DNA of 64,000 nt from Psychromonas ossibalaenae ATCC BAA-1528 (GTDB lineage Bacteria; Pseudomonadota; Gammaproteobacteria; Enterobacterales; Psychromonadaceae): assembly GCF_000381745.1 (NCBI RefSeq), contig NZ_KB906980.1:1-64000 (forward strand), read 5' to 3'. The notes under the pieces were generated by a model that was not told the DNA's origin, ran no database searches, and saw only the letters and a list, made by a program, of their open reading frames with translations. Positions 46,710 through 58,018 of the stretch are shown one piece after another; within the stretch, counting starts at the first letter, position 1; each line of letters starts with the position of its first letter. Made by a program: the position numbers and the translations under genes.

Positions 46710-46754
46710 CTCCGTTAAATACGTCAAAAGCCTTTAAAACTCCGTTAAAAACGT
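46710..46754. repeat. Direct repeat pair, candidate operator
   Basis: CTCCGTTAAATACGT at 46710-46724 and CTCCGTTAAAAACGT at 46740-46754, start-to-start 30 bp, close to three helical turns. The second copy overlaps the inverted repeat at 46746-46771. Confidence 0.6.
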
Positions 46755-46771
46755 TATTTTCAACGTTTTTA
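46746..46771. repeat. Inverted repeat, candidate operator
   Basis: TAAAAACGTT and AACGTTTTTA form perfect 10-bp arms separated by 6 bp. No gene ends nearby, so a DNA-binding site is more likely than a terminator. Confidence 0.6.
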
Positions 46772-47177
46772 TGCTTGTTTTATAAACATATTTATCTGCT
46801 GTAGATCACCTTTATTTACAACACAAAGAAAGATTACGTTAGCGCCCACTTACAACGACACATAAGCAACACTTAAGAAAAGAGCATAAAAAAACGATAG
46901 CACTTTGATTTGTTACAGTTCATGATTTTTTCTTCCTGCATTTTGCCGATTCGTTGTGACTTCTCTCGCATTTTACTTAACAATTCTATTTAAAAGACTA
47001 AAGTGATAAGAAATAATGCCGCTTTGTGATAACTTTAACTAGAATATTTTGCCTAGCAAATTAAGGTTGTTCTCTTAAATTGATGTTACATATTTGATGT
47101 ATTTATTACGGCTGAGAAAATAGGTTTAATTAAAAAAATTATCGCTTAACAGATCCATCTCCTGAAAGAGAGACAAA

Positions 47178-47222
47178 ATGAAGACTACTTGGGGTTATCA
47201 CTTAAAAAGTTTCTATGATTAA
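47178..47222 (+). CDS. Leader peptide overlapping the chiS start (14 codons)
   Basis: ATG 47178 follows GAAAGAGAG at a good distance and opens a 14-codon frame (MKTTWGYHLKSFYD) ending at TAA 47220-47222. chiS begins inside it at 47215 in the +1 frame. chiS itself has no visible Shine-Dalgarno and an in-frame stop at 47203-47205 excludes a longer N-terminus. Translational coupling is the simplest reading; the peptide may have no function of its own. Confidence 0.45.
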   Translation: MKTTWGYHLKSFYD

Positions 47223-50200
47223 AATTAACTACTTCAAAAAACTTAAAAACACCTTAATGGTCGCTTTCCTGGTGCTCAGCATTACGCCGTTAACTCTGAG
47301 TTCGTTATTTTACCTATACACGCAAAGTCAGGATTTAAGCGAACAGATTAAAACCCATCTGACGACTCAACGTGATAATCAGCAGCAGCAGGTAGAAAGT
47401 TATTTCAAAGCCCAGGAGTCTGAAGTCCGCAGCTTTGCACGCTCAGAATTAGGCATCTCCAGCGGCGGACGTTTTTACGGACTGGTAAAGGCGTTCCAGC
47501 ATTTAGGTAATACTACCCAGGAAGCACAAATACATGCACAAAGACGTTATGAAACCGGCTCTGGAGATGTTATTAACAGTAAAATAAAACGCGATTCACC
47601 CGAGTACCTTGGTAGTGAACGCTACCGTCTGATCCATAAACGTTACCACCACCTCTATTCAGACCTGCTGGCTCGATCTGATTTTAGCGATATTCTTCTG
47701 GTTAATTTAAAAGGCACGATTGTCTATTCTACCCGCAAATTCGATTATTACGGTACTAACCTGCTTAACGGTAAATATCAGAACAGTCCGCTGGCAGAAA
47801 CCTTTAAAACAGTTGCTCAGCACGTTAAAATCAATCCAGACGAAAAAATAACGCCGGTAATTTTTTCTGATTTTAAGAAGCAGGGAACAGAAGAGCCTGC
47901 CTGGTTTGCAGCTCCGATAAAAGAGCAGGGGTACCTGCACAGCTTTGTTATTTTTAAACTTGATAATACTCACTTAAGTACTTTGCTTGCTAAATCCAGC
48001 GGGCACCAGCAGCGGACATTATTAACTGACGGTAATTCCCGCTCACGGATCAAAACTGCACAGGAGCAAAATAGCGAGAGCCAAACCGACAGTATCCTAC
48101 AGGCAATTAACGGTTTCACTTCGGTTGACAGCTTCAGTAATACACAGGGAGACCAGGTACTGGCAGCCTTTACACCGATATCTGTGCTAGGGAAAAGTTG
48201 GGCATTAGCAGTTGAGCTGCCGGAAAAATTAGCCTACGCACGGATAAAACAACTAGAACAGGTATTTATCATCACTCTGCTGCTTGCTATTGCACTGGTC
48301 GTTATTGCTTCACATTATTTATCCAATTCAATTACCGCCCCTATTCTTAATTTAGCCTGGATTGCAGAGCGTCTGGCCGCCGGAGATCTTGAGCAGGAAA
48401 TGACAGGAACTGAGCGCCAGGATGAAATAGGCAGGCTGGCCGTCAGTTTTGCACGAATGAAACACTCAGTAAGTGAAAAACTGCAGTTGATTAATAAACA
48501 GAATAAAGAACTAGAAACCAACCTGACACTTATTCAGCAGCAGAATAACGAGCTGCAGCTTAGCGATAAATTAAAAGATGAATTTTTAGCCACTACCTCC
48601 CATGAGCTTCGCACTCCGTTACACGGCATGCTGGGTATCACAGAGATGTTATCATCCGGTGCCTACGGCCCCCTTAATAAAGATCAGCTGTATCAGCTCG
48701 ATATAATCAATAACAGCGGCATGCGTTTATCTAATCTGGTTGATGACCTGCTCGACTACCATAAAATGCGCTATGGTAATTTATACATTAACAAACATGC
48801 GGTTGATTTATCATCTGCAGTACACCTGGTTTTAGAACTCTCCAGTCACCTCCTGAATAACAAACCGTTAAGAATAATTAACCAAGTCCCCGAGCAGCTG
48901 CCGCTGGTGACTGCAGATGAACAACGCTTAGAACAGGTATTATACAACCTGATCGGCAACGCGATAAAATATACCAGTGAAGGGAAAATTATTATCTGCG
49001 CAAGTATAATGGAAACGAACCTGCAGGTGCAGGTCATAGATACCGGCAGCGGTATTGAAGCAGGCCAGCTTGAACATATCTTTGAACCACTTATTCAGGC
49101 TAATGTAGACAGCCCCTATTACCGCCAGGGTGCAGGACTAGGGCTGTCAATCAGCCGGCGTTTAATTGAATTAATGGGCGGCAGTTTATATGTCAGCAGC
49201 CAGCCGCAGATAGGCACCACTTTCAGCTTCACCCTGCCCCTGGCATCAGCAGTAGCAGTCTCTGAAACAAATTTGCCCAATGCGGTTAAACATTTTGATA
49301 TTCCTGCTCCCTATGAACAGATATCGGTTACAACCGACTCCTTGCCCGATAATCCGGATGCTCCGTTATTAATTGTTGCCGATGATGAAGCAGTCAATTT
49401 ACAGGTATTAACCAGCTTTTTAAGACTCGAAGGTTACCGCGTAAAAACCGCACCAAACGGTGTAGAAACACTTGATCTTATAGAGCAGGAAATACCGGCA
49501 TTATTGTTATTAGACGTCATGATGCCGGGAATGAGCGGTTATGAAGTTTGTCAGGCTGTGCGTAAAGAGTTTGATGCCGGCAGTCTGCCGATTATTATGC
49601 TGACAGCATTAAGTCAAAGTAAGGACCGTATTAGAGGTTTTGAGGCCGGGGCGAATGATTATGTCAGTAAACCCTTTAATCAGAAAGAGCTGGCAGCCCG
49701 AATCAATGCCCATCTGCAGGCAAGTCAGACTCAGCGTTTGAATAACAGTAACATACAGCTGCGTCAAACCCTTAAAAATCAGGAGCAGATAGAAGCAGAC
49801 TTGTTAGAAACGCAGGGTAACCTGCTGACCCTGCTTGAGCATAGCCCAGATGCCGTCCTGTGTATCCGCAATGATGAAAGAATCCATTTTGCCAACCGCA
49901 ACGCCGGTAAGTTATTCAAACGCAGTCTGCAGCAGCTGCAGCATTATCAGCTTGATGATTTGGTAGTGAAACGCAGCTTAGAAAATAAAAACAAGCATAA
50001 TCATGAAATTGATATTTATATCGAAGGTAAAATTCAACGCTTAACCGCTTCAGTTATCCCTCTGCCTGAGCAGTCAGGGCTGCACAGCCTGATTATCTTC
50101 TGCATTGATGATAACTATGATGCGCAGCGGGTCACTAACTTAGAAAATGCCGTCGATGCCCTTTCCAGCTATGCCTTTGACGGCGACAGCAGACAGTTAC

Positions 50201-50580
50201 AGTCATTAAAAGAGTTAGGCGGCGAATTCACCCGCCTGGTGGATAAAGTTGAAGGCAAAGGAGCAGATAAAAACCAGCTTAAACGCGAGGTACTAGTAGA
50301 TGTCATGAACCGAACACTGGAATACTGGGAATTAGAAAGTAATCAAACTAAATTTGAACTAGCCGAACAAAGCCGCTTATGGCGAGTTTATTTAGACCGC
50401 AGCACACTGCAGACCCGTACTCTTGATAAATACCTGCATTTAGAAACCTTACCTAAAGCACCGCGCTGGCGGACGGTACTAAGCACTATCGAGTATGTAC
50501 TTAGTAATTGTGATGTACACAATCAGCAGCGTTTGAAAATTGAGCAGCTGCGCTCACAGCTGCAGAAGTTAATCAGCTAA
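47215..50580 (+). CDS. chiS: ChiS-type hybrid sensor kinase, chitin-utilisation regulator
   Basis: 1121 residues. Membrane helices at about 15-35 and 345-365 flank a ~310-residue periplasmic sensor. HAMP, a Gln-rich coiled coil, HisKA (His463 in TSHELRTP), HATPase (NLIGNAIKYT, DTGSGI, GAGLGLS), a receiver (Asp767 in LLDVMMPGMSG), a PAS-like region (about 865-950) and a helical C-terminus follow. V. cholerae ChiS, of nearly the same length, is held inactive by unliganded binding protein and directly binds the chitobiose promoter through its C-terminal domain; the same is inferred here. It is divergent to the operon and overlaps the ampD 3' end by 12 bp. Confidence 0.93.
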   Translation: MIKINYFKKLKNTLMVAFLVLSITPLTLSSLFYLYTQSQDLSEQIKTHLTTQRDNQQQQVESYFKAQESEVRSFARSELGISSGGRFYGLVKAFQHLGNTTQEAQIHAQRRYETGSGDVINSKIKRDSPEYLGSERYRLIHKRYHHLYSDLLARSDFSDILLVNLKGTIVYSTRKFDYYGTNLLNGKYQNSPLAETFKTVAQHVKINPDEKITPVIFSDFKKQGTEEPAWFAAPIKEQGYLHSFVIFKLDNTHLSTLLAKSSGHQQRTLLTDGNSRSRIKTAQEQNSESQTDSILQAINGFTSVDSFSNTQGDQVLAAFTPISVLGKSWALAVELPEKLAYARIKQLEQVFIITLLLAIALVVIASHYLSNSITAPILNLAWIAERLAAGDLEQEMTGTERQDEIGRLAVSFARMKHSVSEKLQLINKQNKELETNLTLIQQQNNELQLSDKLKDEFLATTSHELRTPLHGMLGITEMLSSGAYGPLNKDQLYQLDIINNSGMRLSNLVDDLLDYHKMRYGNLYINKHAVDLSSAVHLVLELSSHLLNNKPLRIINQVPEQLPLVTADEQRLEQVLYNLIGNAIKYTSEGKIIICASIMETNLQVQVIDTGSGIEAGQLEHIFEPLIQANVDSPYYRQGAGLGLSISRRLIELMGGSLYVSSQPQIGTTFSFTLPLASAVAVSETNLPNAVKHFDIPAPYEQISVTTDSLPDNPDAPLLIVADDEAVNLQVLTSFLRLEGYRVKTAPNGVETLDLIEQEIPALLLLDVMMPGMSGYEVCQAVRKEFDAGSLPIIMLTALSQSKDRIRGFEAGANDYVSKPFNQKELAARINAHLQASQTQRLNNSNIQLRQTLKNQEQIEADLLETQGNLLTLLEHSPDAVLCIRNDERIHFANRNAGKLFKRSLQQLQHYQLDDLVVKRSLENKNKHNHEIDIYIEGKIQRLTASVIPLPEQSGLHSLIIFCIDDNYDAQRVTNLENAVDALSSYAFDGDSRQLQSLKELGGEFTRLVDKVEGKGADKNQLKREVLVDVMNRTLEYWELESNQTKFELAEQSRLWRVYLDRSTLQTRTLDKYLHLETLPKAPRWRTVLSTIEYVLSNCDVHNQQRLKIEQLRSQLQKLIS

Positions 50581-51114
50581 CAAACGGAAATAATAATTCC
50601 AGTCAAATAAAGCACCGGGATCCGTTTTTCGCCCCGGTGCAATATCACTGTGTCCCGTTATCCGCGACCTTGTGATTGCCGGATAACACTGCTGAATCTG
50701 CACCGTTAATGCAGCAAGCGCCCGATACTGATCTTCTGTATAAGCACTCTTATCTGTCCCCTCCAGCTCGATACCGATAGAATAATCATTGCACCCTTCA
50801 ATACCTGCAAAACAAGAAAAACCTGCATGCCAGGCACGTTTTGCAAAAGGAACATACTGCTCCACTTGACCATCACGGCGGATCACACAATGCGCCGATA
50901 CTTCTAAGCCCTGCAGGTCTGCAAAGCCGGGATCTTCACTGCAGTCTAAACAGCCGGTAAACAGCTGCTCAACGGCTTTCCCGCCATATATACCTTCGGG
51001 AAGGCTGATACAGTGGATCACTAATAAGCTAATCTGAACATCAGCGGGACGCTCATTATAAAAGGGACTGCGGATCTGTTTTGCTGCCGGGTAAATGCCG
51101 AGTTTGTCGATCAT
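50569..51114 (-). CDS. ampD: 1,6-anhydro-N-acetylmuramyl-L-alanine amidase AmpD
   Basis: A 181-residue cytoplasmic zinc amidase of peptidoglycan recycling. Zinc ligands are expected in VIHCISLP (His near residue 34) and in GHSDIAPGRKTDPG (His and Asp near the C-terminus). There is no signal peptide, which separates it from periplasmic AmiD. Its 3' end overlaps that of chiS tail to tail. It lies downstream of eno beyond the terminator array, an unusual place: ampD more often adjoins pdhR or nadC. Confidence 0.94.
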   Translation of the reverse strand: MIDKLGIYPAAKQIRSPFYNERPADVQISLLVIHCISLPEGIYGGKAVEQLFTGCLDCSEDPGFADLQGLEVSAHCVIRRDGQVEQYVPFAKRAWHAGFSCFAGIEGCNDYSIGIELEGTDKSAYTEDQYRALAALTVQIQQCYPAITRSRITGHSDIAPGRKTDPGALFDWNYYFRLLAD

Positions 51115-51170
51115 AATAATTTTCCAGTATCTGTATTTTCGCTAAGCCATCATAGTCTTTCCTACACATA

Positions 51171-51317
51171 AAAAAAATCCCCACCGAAGTGAGGATTTAA
51201 AATCTTTAAAATTTAAAAATCAGAATTACTGAGCTTCTCTTTAAGGTTGAGGTGTTTCAGCGCCTAGAGCAACACGGTCAGAACGGCTTAAAGCTCTTCA
51301 TCCGCTAAACCGCAGGC
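51171..51317 (-). pseudogene. Decayed copy of the eno 3' end, unit 4
   Basis: Read on the minus strand it contains an exact 22-bp enolase segment (51269-51290, coding SRSDRV in eno), then LG and a degraded tail. The 33 bp for [11 protein letters not shown] are cleanly missing between two GCT codons. The enolase-like stop region and a terminator identical in stem and loop to that of eno (51175-51198) follow. Confidence 0.85.
51175..51198 (-). terminator. Terminator, eno array unit 4
   Basis: Ten-bp stem with TTCG loop, same sequence as the eno terminator, followed on the minus strand by a T-run. Confidence 0.85.
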
Positions 51318-51440
51318 AAAAAAAATCCCCACCGAAGTGAGGATTCTAAATCTTAAAATTTAAAAATCAGAATTACTGACCTTCTCTTTAAGACTGAAGT
51401 GAATGATGGTGCTTTGCACCTATATTTATAAACCGCAGAC
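51318..51440 (-). pseudogene. Decayed copy of the eno 3' end, unit 3
   Basis: It retains the region corresponding to the last ~15 codons of eno (GTCTTAAAGAGAAGGTCAGTAA on the minus strand), the 3' untranslated stretch and the terminator at 51323-51345. It lacks the 22-bp SRSDRV block present in units 2 and 4. Confidence 0.8.
51323..51345 (-). terminator. Terminator, eno array unit 3
   Basis: Same TTCG-loop hairpin as the eno terminator with one base changed at the 5' base of the stem, followed by a T-run on the minus strand. Confidence 0.85.
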
Positions 51441-51446
51441 ATAAAA

Positions 51447-51468
51447 AAACGCTTCCGAAGAAGCGTTT
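51447..51468 (-). terminator. Terminator, eno array unit 2 (different stem)
   Basis: AAACGCTTC/GAAGCGTTT stem with a TTCG loop on the minus strand and seven T. The stem sequence differs from the other three, but loop and position are kept. Confidence 0.85.
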
Positions 51469-51567
51469 CAAATCTTATCGTTTAAAACTCAGTAAATATT
51501 ACTGACCTTTTCTTTAAGACTGAAGTAAATGCAGGTGCTTTTGAGCCTAGATCAACTTAGCTACGTT

Positions 51568-51610
51568 AAATATTGATTCAATTTATAAGTTATAAATTGA
51601 ATCAATATTT
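51568..51610. repeat. Perfect 43-bp palindrome
   Basis: Two 21-bp arms (51568-51588 and 51590-51610) are perfect inverted copies around a single base. The sequence is AT-rich and lies inside eno array unit 2, splitting the 22-bp block from the tail. It is too tight a loop for a standard terminator. Confidence 0.85.
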
Positions 51611-51683
51611 GTTGCTTGCCCGTAGTTAACAAAGAGTTGCAACACGGTCAGAACGGCTTAATGTTCTTTGTTTACTAAATAGC

Positions 51684-51717
51684 GGGCAAAAAAAATCCCC
51701 ACCGAAGTGAGGATTTA
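51684..51717 (-). terminator. Terminator of eno
   Basis: AAATCCTCAC/GTGGGGATTT stem (one T-G wobble on the minus strand) with a TTCG loop, followed by eight T and GCCCGC. Confidence 0.92.
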
Positions 51718-51743
51718 AAATCTTAATATTTAAAAATCAGTGA

Positions 51744-53105
<1,362 letters not shown>

Positions 53106-53152
53106 TTATTTTGTAATTTTTTAACAAAATAAAGTGATAGGGTCAATAAAAA

Positions 53153-55111
<1,959 letters not shown>

Positions 55112-55945
55112 CTATGAAGAAAGATCTTCGTTAAGCCTCTTTTTAACTTTTACCCAAATTTCTTCTAATTCTTCTAAGGAGCAGTCACTCATCCGCTTTC
55201 CCTGTTTAAAAACTTCAATCTCGACCAAACGGAAGCGTTTTTCAAATTTATGGTTAGCCTGTCGCAGGACCTGTTCAGGGTTACATTTCAGGTGACGCAC
55301 TAAATTAACATTGGCAAATAACAGATCCCCGAGCTCATCTTCAATGAGAAGCTGCCTCTGCTGATCCGTTAAATCATCACGTTTAACTTCCACCAGCACC
55401 TCATCGAGTTCTTCTTTAATTTTATCAACCACTGGAGCAAGCTTCTTCCAGTCAAATCCCACATTTGCGCAGCGTTTTTGTATTTTATAAGCACGGCTTA
55501 ATGCGGGTATTGCTAGAGGGATATTATCCAGAACACTTTCATCTATATCCGCGGCTTGCGCTTTTAAGGCCCGCTCTTTCTCTTTTTCGGCTTCCCAGTT
55601 AGCATGAACAGCATCTTCATCAGCAAATTCTTTATCGGCAAAAACATGCGGATGACGGCGCATCAGTTTTTCATTTAAGACGGCAATAATGTCATCAAAC
55701 TCAAACAGGTTTTGTTCTTTTGCCATCTGTGCATAAAACACCACTTGAAATAATAGATCCCCCAGCTCTCCCTGCAGCTCCTTATAGTCTTTCTGCTCAA
55801 TCGCATCCGCGACTTCATAAACTTCTTCAATGGTATGCGGCACAATCGAAGCAAAAGTCTGCTTAATATCCCAGGGACATCCATTTTCAGGATCCCTTAA
55901 CTGCTTCATAATATTTAATAACTGTTCAATGTGACTTTGGGACAT
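55112..55945 (-). CDS. mazG: Nucleoside triphosphate pyrophosphohydrolase MazG
   Basis: A 277-residue tandem MazG-domain protein that hydrolyses NTPs/dNTPs and modulates (p)ppGpp pools. The metal-binding pattern EELQGELGDLLFQVVFYAQ appears in domain 1 and IEDELGDLLFANVNLVRHL in domain 2. I chose ATG 55945, giving MSQSHIEQLLNIM as in the family; the open frame extends to 56026 but that part is not conserved in type. relA, the usual upstream neighbour, is absent. Confidence 0.94.
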   Translation of the reverse strand: MSQSHIEQLLNIMKQLRDPENGCPWDIKQTFASIVPHTIEEVYEVADAIEQKDYKELQGELGDLLFQVVFYAQMAKEQNLFEFDDIIAVLNEKLMRRHPHVFADKEFADEDAVHANWEAEKEKERALKAQAADIDESVLDNIPLAIPALSRAYKIQKRCANVGFDWKKLAPVVDKIKEELDEVLVEVKRDDLTDQQRQLLIEDELGDLLFANVNLVRHLKCNPEQVLRQANHKFEKRFRLVEIEVFKQGKRMSDCSLEELEEIWVKVKKRLNEDLSS

Positions 55946-56340
55946 CAGCTGCTTTCCAATAATAGGGGTAAGAATAGATTTAAGGATAATGGAATTGCTG
56001 AATATTGTAAAAACCCTCAGCTGCATATTATTTATTCTTACAATATACAGTTATTCCCCAACTTTCTTCACCCAGGGATCTTTTATCAAAAAACTCACAA
56101 CCAAACAAAATAACAGCAAACCCATAAAAAGCACGACATTCACCCACACAACAAGAGTTTGGCGACACAAAAAACCAGCAAACAGCATTTTTCGGCAAGA
56201 TCTACCATGCAAAGCTATTGCCTTAAGCGCCTCAAATAGGTAGTCTGCATTTATCGCTTAGCTCCAGAGAGCTTAAGCACAGTACGATCAATGGTTAGCA
56301 TCGGCTAATTATCAAGGATGAATTACTTAGGAAATTTTTT
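55946..56340. other. mazG / NSS transporter divergent gap
   Basis: 395 bp, no convincing gene. A hairpin with arms GCTTAGCTC (56256-56264) and GAGCTTAAGC (56269-56278, one-base bulge) lies 60 bp before the transporter start and could be regulatory. No MetJ or SAM-riboswitch signature was recognised. Confidence 0.4.
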
Positions 56341-57840
56341 ATGAAACGAGAACAATGGGGCTCCCGTGCGGGGTTTATTCTTGCAGCCGTAGGATCTGCA
56401 ATCGGGTTAGGTAATATTTGGCGTTTTCCGTATATGGCTTATGAAAACGGCGGAGGAGCGTTTTTCATCCCTTACCTGTTTGCGATGTTAACAGCTGGTA
56501 TTCCATTTATGATCATGGAATTCGGCATGGGCCATAAATACAGAGGCGCCGCACCGCGAACATTTGCCAGGTTAAGTAAAAAATATGAATGGCTCGGCTG
56601 GTTCCAGGTTTTTGTTGCAGCTGTTATTGCCGTTTATTACGTTGCCGTTATCGGCTGGGCAATTTCATATTTCAGTATGTCTTTTACACAAAGCTGGGGA
56701 ACAGACACAAATGCTTATTTCTTCGGTGAATACCTGAAGCTTGGCAGTGATAACTCTCCAAGTAAATTAGGCTCTGTACAGTGGCATATTGCTATTCCAA
56801 TGCTGATTGCCTGGGCGATTACCTTCGCCGCAATTTTCGGCGGTATAAAAGCAGGTATTGAGCGTGCCAGCAAAATTATGATGCCTTTACTGTTTTTAAT
56901 GGTTGTTGCATTAATTGCACGCATGGTTTTTCTACCAGGTGCTTTAGACGGACTGAATTACCTTTTCCAGCCGGATTTCAGTAAGATCACAGATCCTAAA
57001 GTCTGGTCTGCTGCTTATGGTCAGATATTTTTCACGCTAAGTGTTGGTTTTGCCATTATGCTGGCTTATTCAAGCTACCTGCCTGAAAAATCAGATATTA
57101 ATAATAATGCCTTTATGACAGTATTAATTAACTGTGGTTTCTCTATTGTTGCCGGTATATTAATATTCTCAATCCTAGGTAATATGGCTCATGAGCAGGC
57201 AAAACCTCTAACAGAGGTAGTTAGCGCCGGTGTAGGTCTTGCATTTGTGACAATTCCAGCCGCGATTAACTTACTGCCTGCACCGTCAGTTTTAGGGCCG
57301 GTATTTTTCTTCGCATTAGTGATTGCCGGATTAAGCTCGCATATCTCTATCATTGAAGCAGTCACTTCTGCCTTTATGGACAAATTAAACTGGTCGCGTA
57401 AAAAAGCAGCTTCCATTGTTTGTGGTGTTGGTTTTGTTGTATCCATGTCTTTTGCAACCAACGGTGGTTTATTACTGCTTGATTTAGTGGATTACTTTAT
57501 TAATAACATTGCGCTGCTGGCTAGCTGTGTTGTGGAATTATTCATTATGGGATGGTTGGTGAAACTGACCGATATTCATAAACATGTAAACAGCGTATCT
57601 GAATTCACTATCGGTAAATGGTTTGAAATCTGCCTGCGTTTCATTAGCCCGGCATTTTTAATCGTGATTTTAGGTACCAACATTGTTACCGCGTTAACAG
57701 AAGGTTACGGCGGCTATGCACAGTCCGATCTACTGATGCTTGGCTGGGGACTGATTGCGCTGATGTTAATCGTTGCAATTGTAATTAATAAATCCAGCAG
57801 CTTTGATACTGTAACAACTGAAACCAATAAGGAAGCTTAA
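56341..57840 (+). CDS. NSS-family sodium-dependent amino-acid transporter
   Basis: A 499-residue neurotransmitter:sodium symporter with 11-12 hydrophobic helices. The first-helix signature SAIGLGNIWRFPYMAYENGG that lines the sodium and substrate sites is intact (about residues 18-37). The gene for a MetS-like small subunit follows after one base, which places it in the MetPS-like group importing methionine and/or alanine. Exact substrate is not determined by sequence. Confidence 0.9.
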   Translation: MKREQWGSRAGFILAAVGSAIGLGNIWRFPYMAYENGGGAFFIPYLFAMLTAGIPFMIMEFGMGHKYRGAAPRTFARLSKKYEWLGWFQVFVAAVIAVYYVAVIGWAISYFSMSFTQSWGTDTNAYFFGEYLKLGSDNSPSKLGSVQWHIAIPMLIAWAITFAAIFGGIKAGIERASKIMMPLLFLMVVALIARMVFLPGALDGLNYLFQPDFSKITDPKVWSAAYGQIFFTLSVGFAIMLAYSSYLPEKSDINNNAFMTVLINCGFSIVAGILIFSILGNMAHEQAKPLTEVVSAGVGLAFVTIPAAINLLPAPSVLGPVFFFALVIAGLSSHISIIEAVTSAFMDKLNWSRKKAASIVCGVGFVVSMSFATNGGLLLLDLVDYFINNIALLASCVVELFIMGWLVKLTDIHKHVNSVSEFTIGKWFEICLRFISPAFLIVILGTNIVTALTEGYGGYAQSDLLMLGWGLIALMLIVAIVINKSSSFDTVTTETNKEA

Positions 57841-57841
57841 G

Positions 57842-57943
57842 ATGACAACAGGTGCAATCATTATGATGGTTCTTGGTTTAGGGATAACATGGGGAGGCGC
57901 CGCCTTCTGTATTCGTAAAGCGATGAATAACAAAAACAAATAA
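57842..57943 (+). CDS. MetS-family NSS transporter small subunit (33 aa)
   Basis: ATG 57842 overlaps the end of the transporter gene by proximity (one base after its TAA) and encodes MTTGAIIMMVLGLGITWGGA then AFCIRKAMNNKNK. One membrane helix with conserved Gly-x-x-Trp-Gly-Gly and a basic tail match the small subunits that NSS methionine/alanine importers need. A terminator at 57984-58018 ends the two-gene operon. Confidence 0.88.
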   Translation: MTTGAIIMMVLGLGITWGGAAFCIRKAMNNKNK

Positions 57944-57983
57944 TTAAAGCCGGCTATTTAAGCGCCCGCTTTAAATACTTAAT

Positions 57984-58018
57984 AAGAAAGGATCAGCTGT
58001 GCTGATCCTTTCTTTTAT
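57984..58018 (+). terminator. Rho-independent terminator of the NSS operon
   Basis: AGAAAGGATCAGC pairs perfectly with GCTGATCCTTTCT around TGT, followed by TTTAT. Confidence 0.92.

Larger units (their letters stand above)
46471..47214. promoter_or_regulatory. Divergent control region of chitobiose operon and chiS
   Basis: 744 bp without a substantial gene. It contains spaced direct repeats (46710-46754), an inverted repeat (46746-46771), two copies of a TGAGTGCnTAnC word (46537 and 46591) and a CRP-like half site AGATCACC at 46803-46810. In V. cholerae this region binds ChiS and SlmA; which sequences do so here is inference. Confidence 0.6.
51441..51687 (-). pseudogene. Decayed copy of the eno 3' end, unit 2
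   Basis: It has the exact 22-bp enolase block (51639-51660), then a palindrome (51568-51610), then codons for LGSKAP and a degraded tail, then a terminator. The peptide LGSKAP matches the real enolase although some codons differ. The 27-bp linker at 51661-51687 resembles that at 51291-51317. Confidence 0.85.

Noticed and set aside
46795-46810. Full CRP site in the chitobiose control region
   Set aside because: Only one half (AGATCAC) matches well; the other half matches 3 of 5 positions, so it is mentioned only as a half site.
51171-51743. CRISPR or REP array downstream of eno
   Set aside because: Units are unequal (about 120-250 bp), are recognisably derived from eno, and lack short regular repeat-spacer structure or cas genes.
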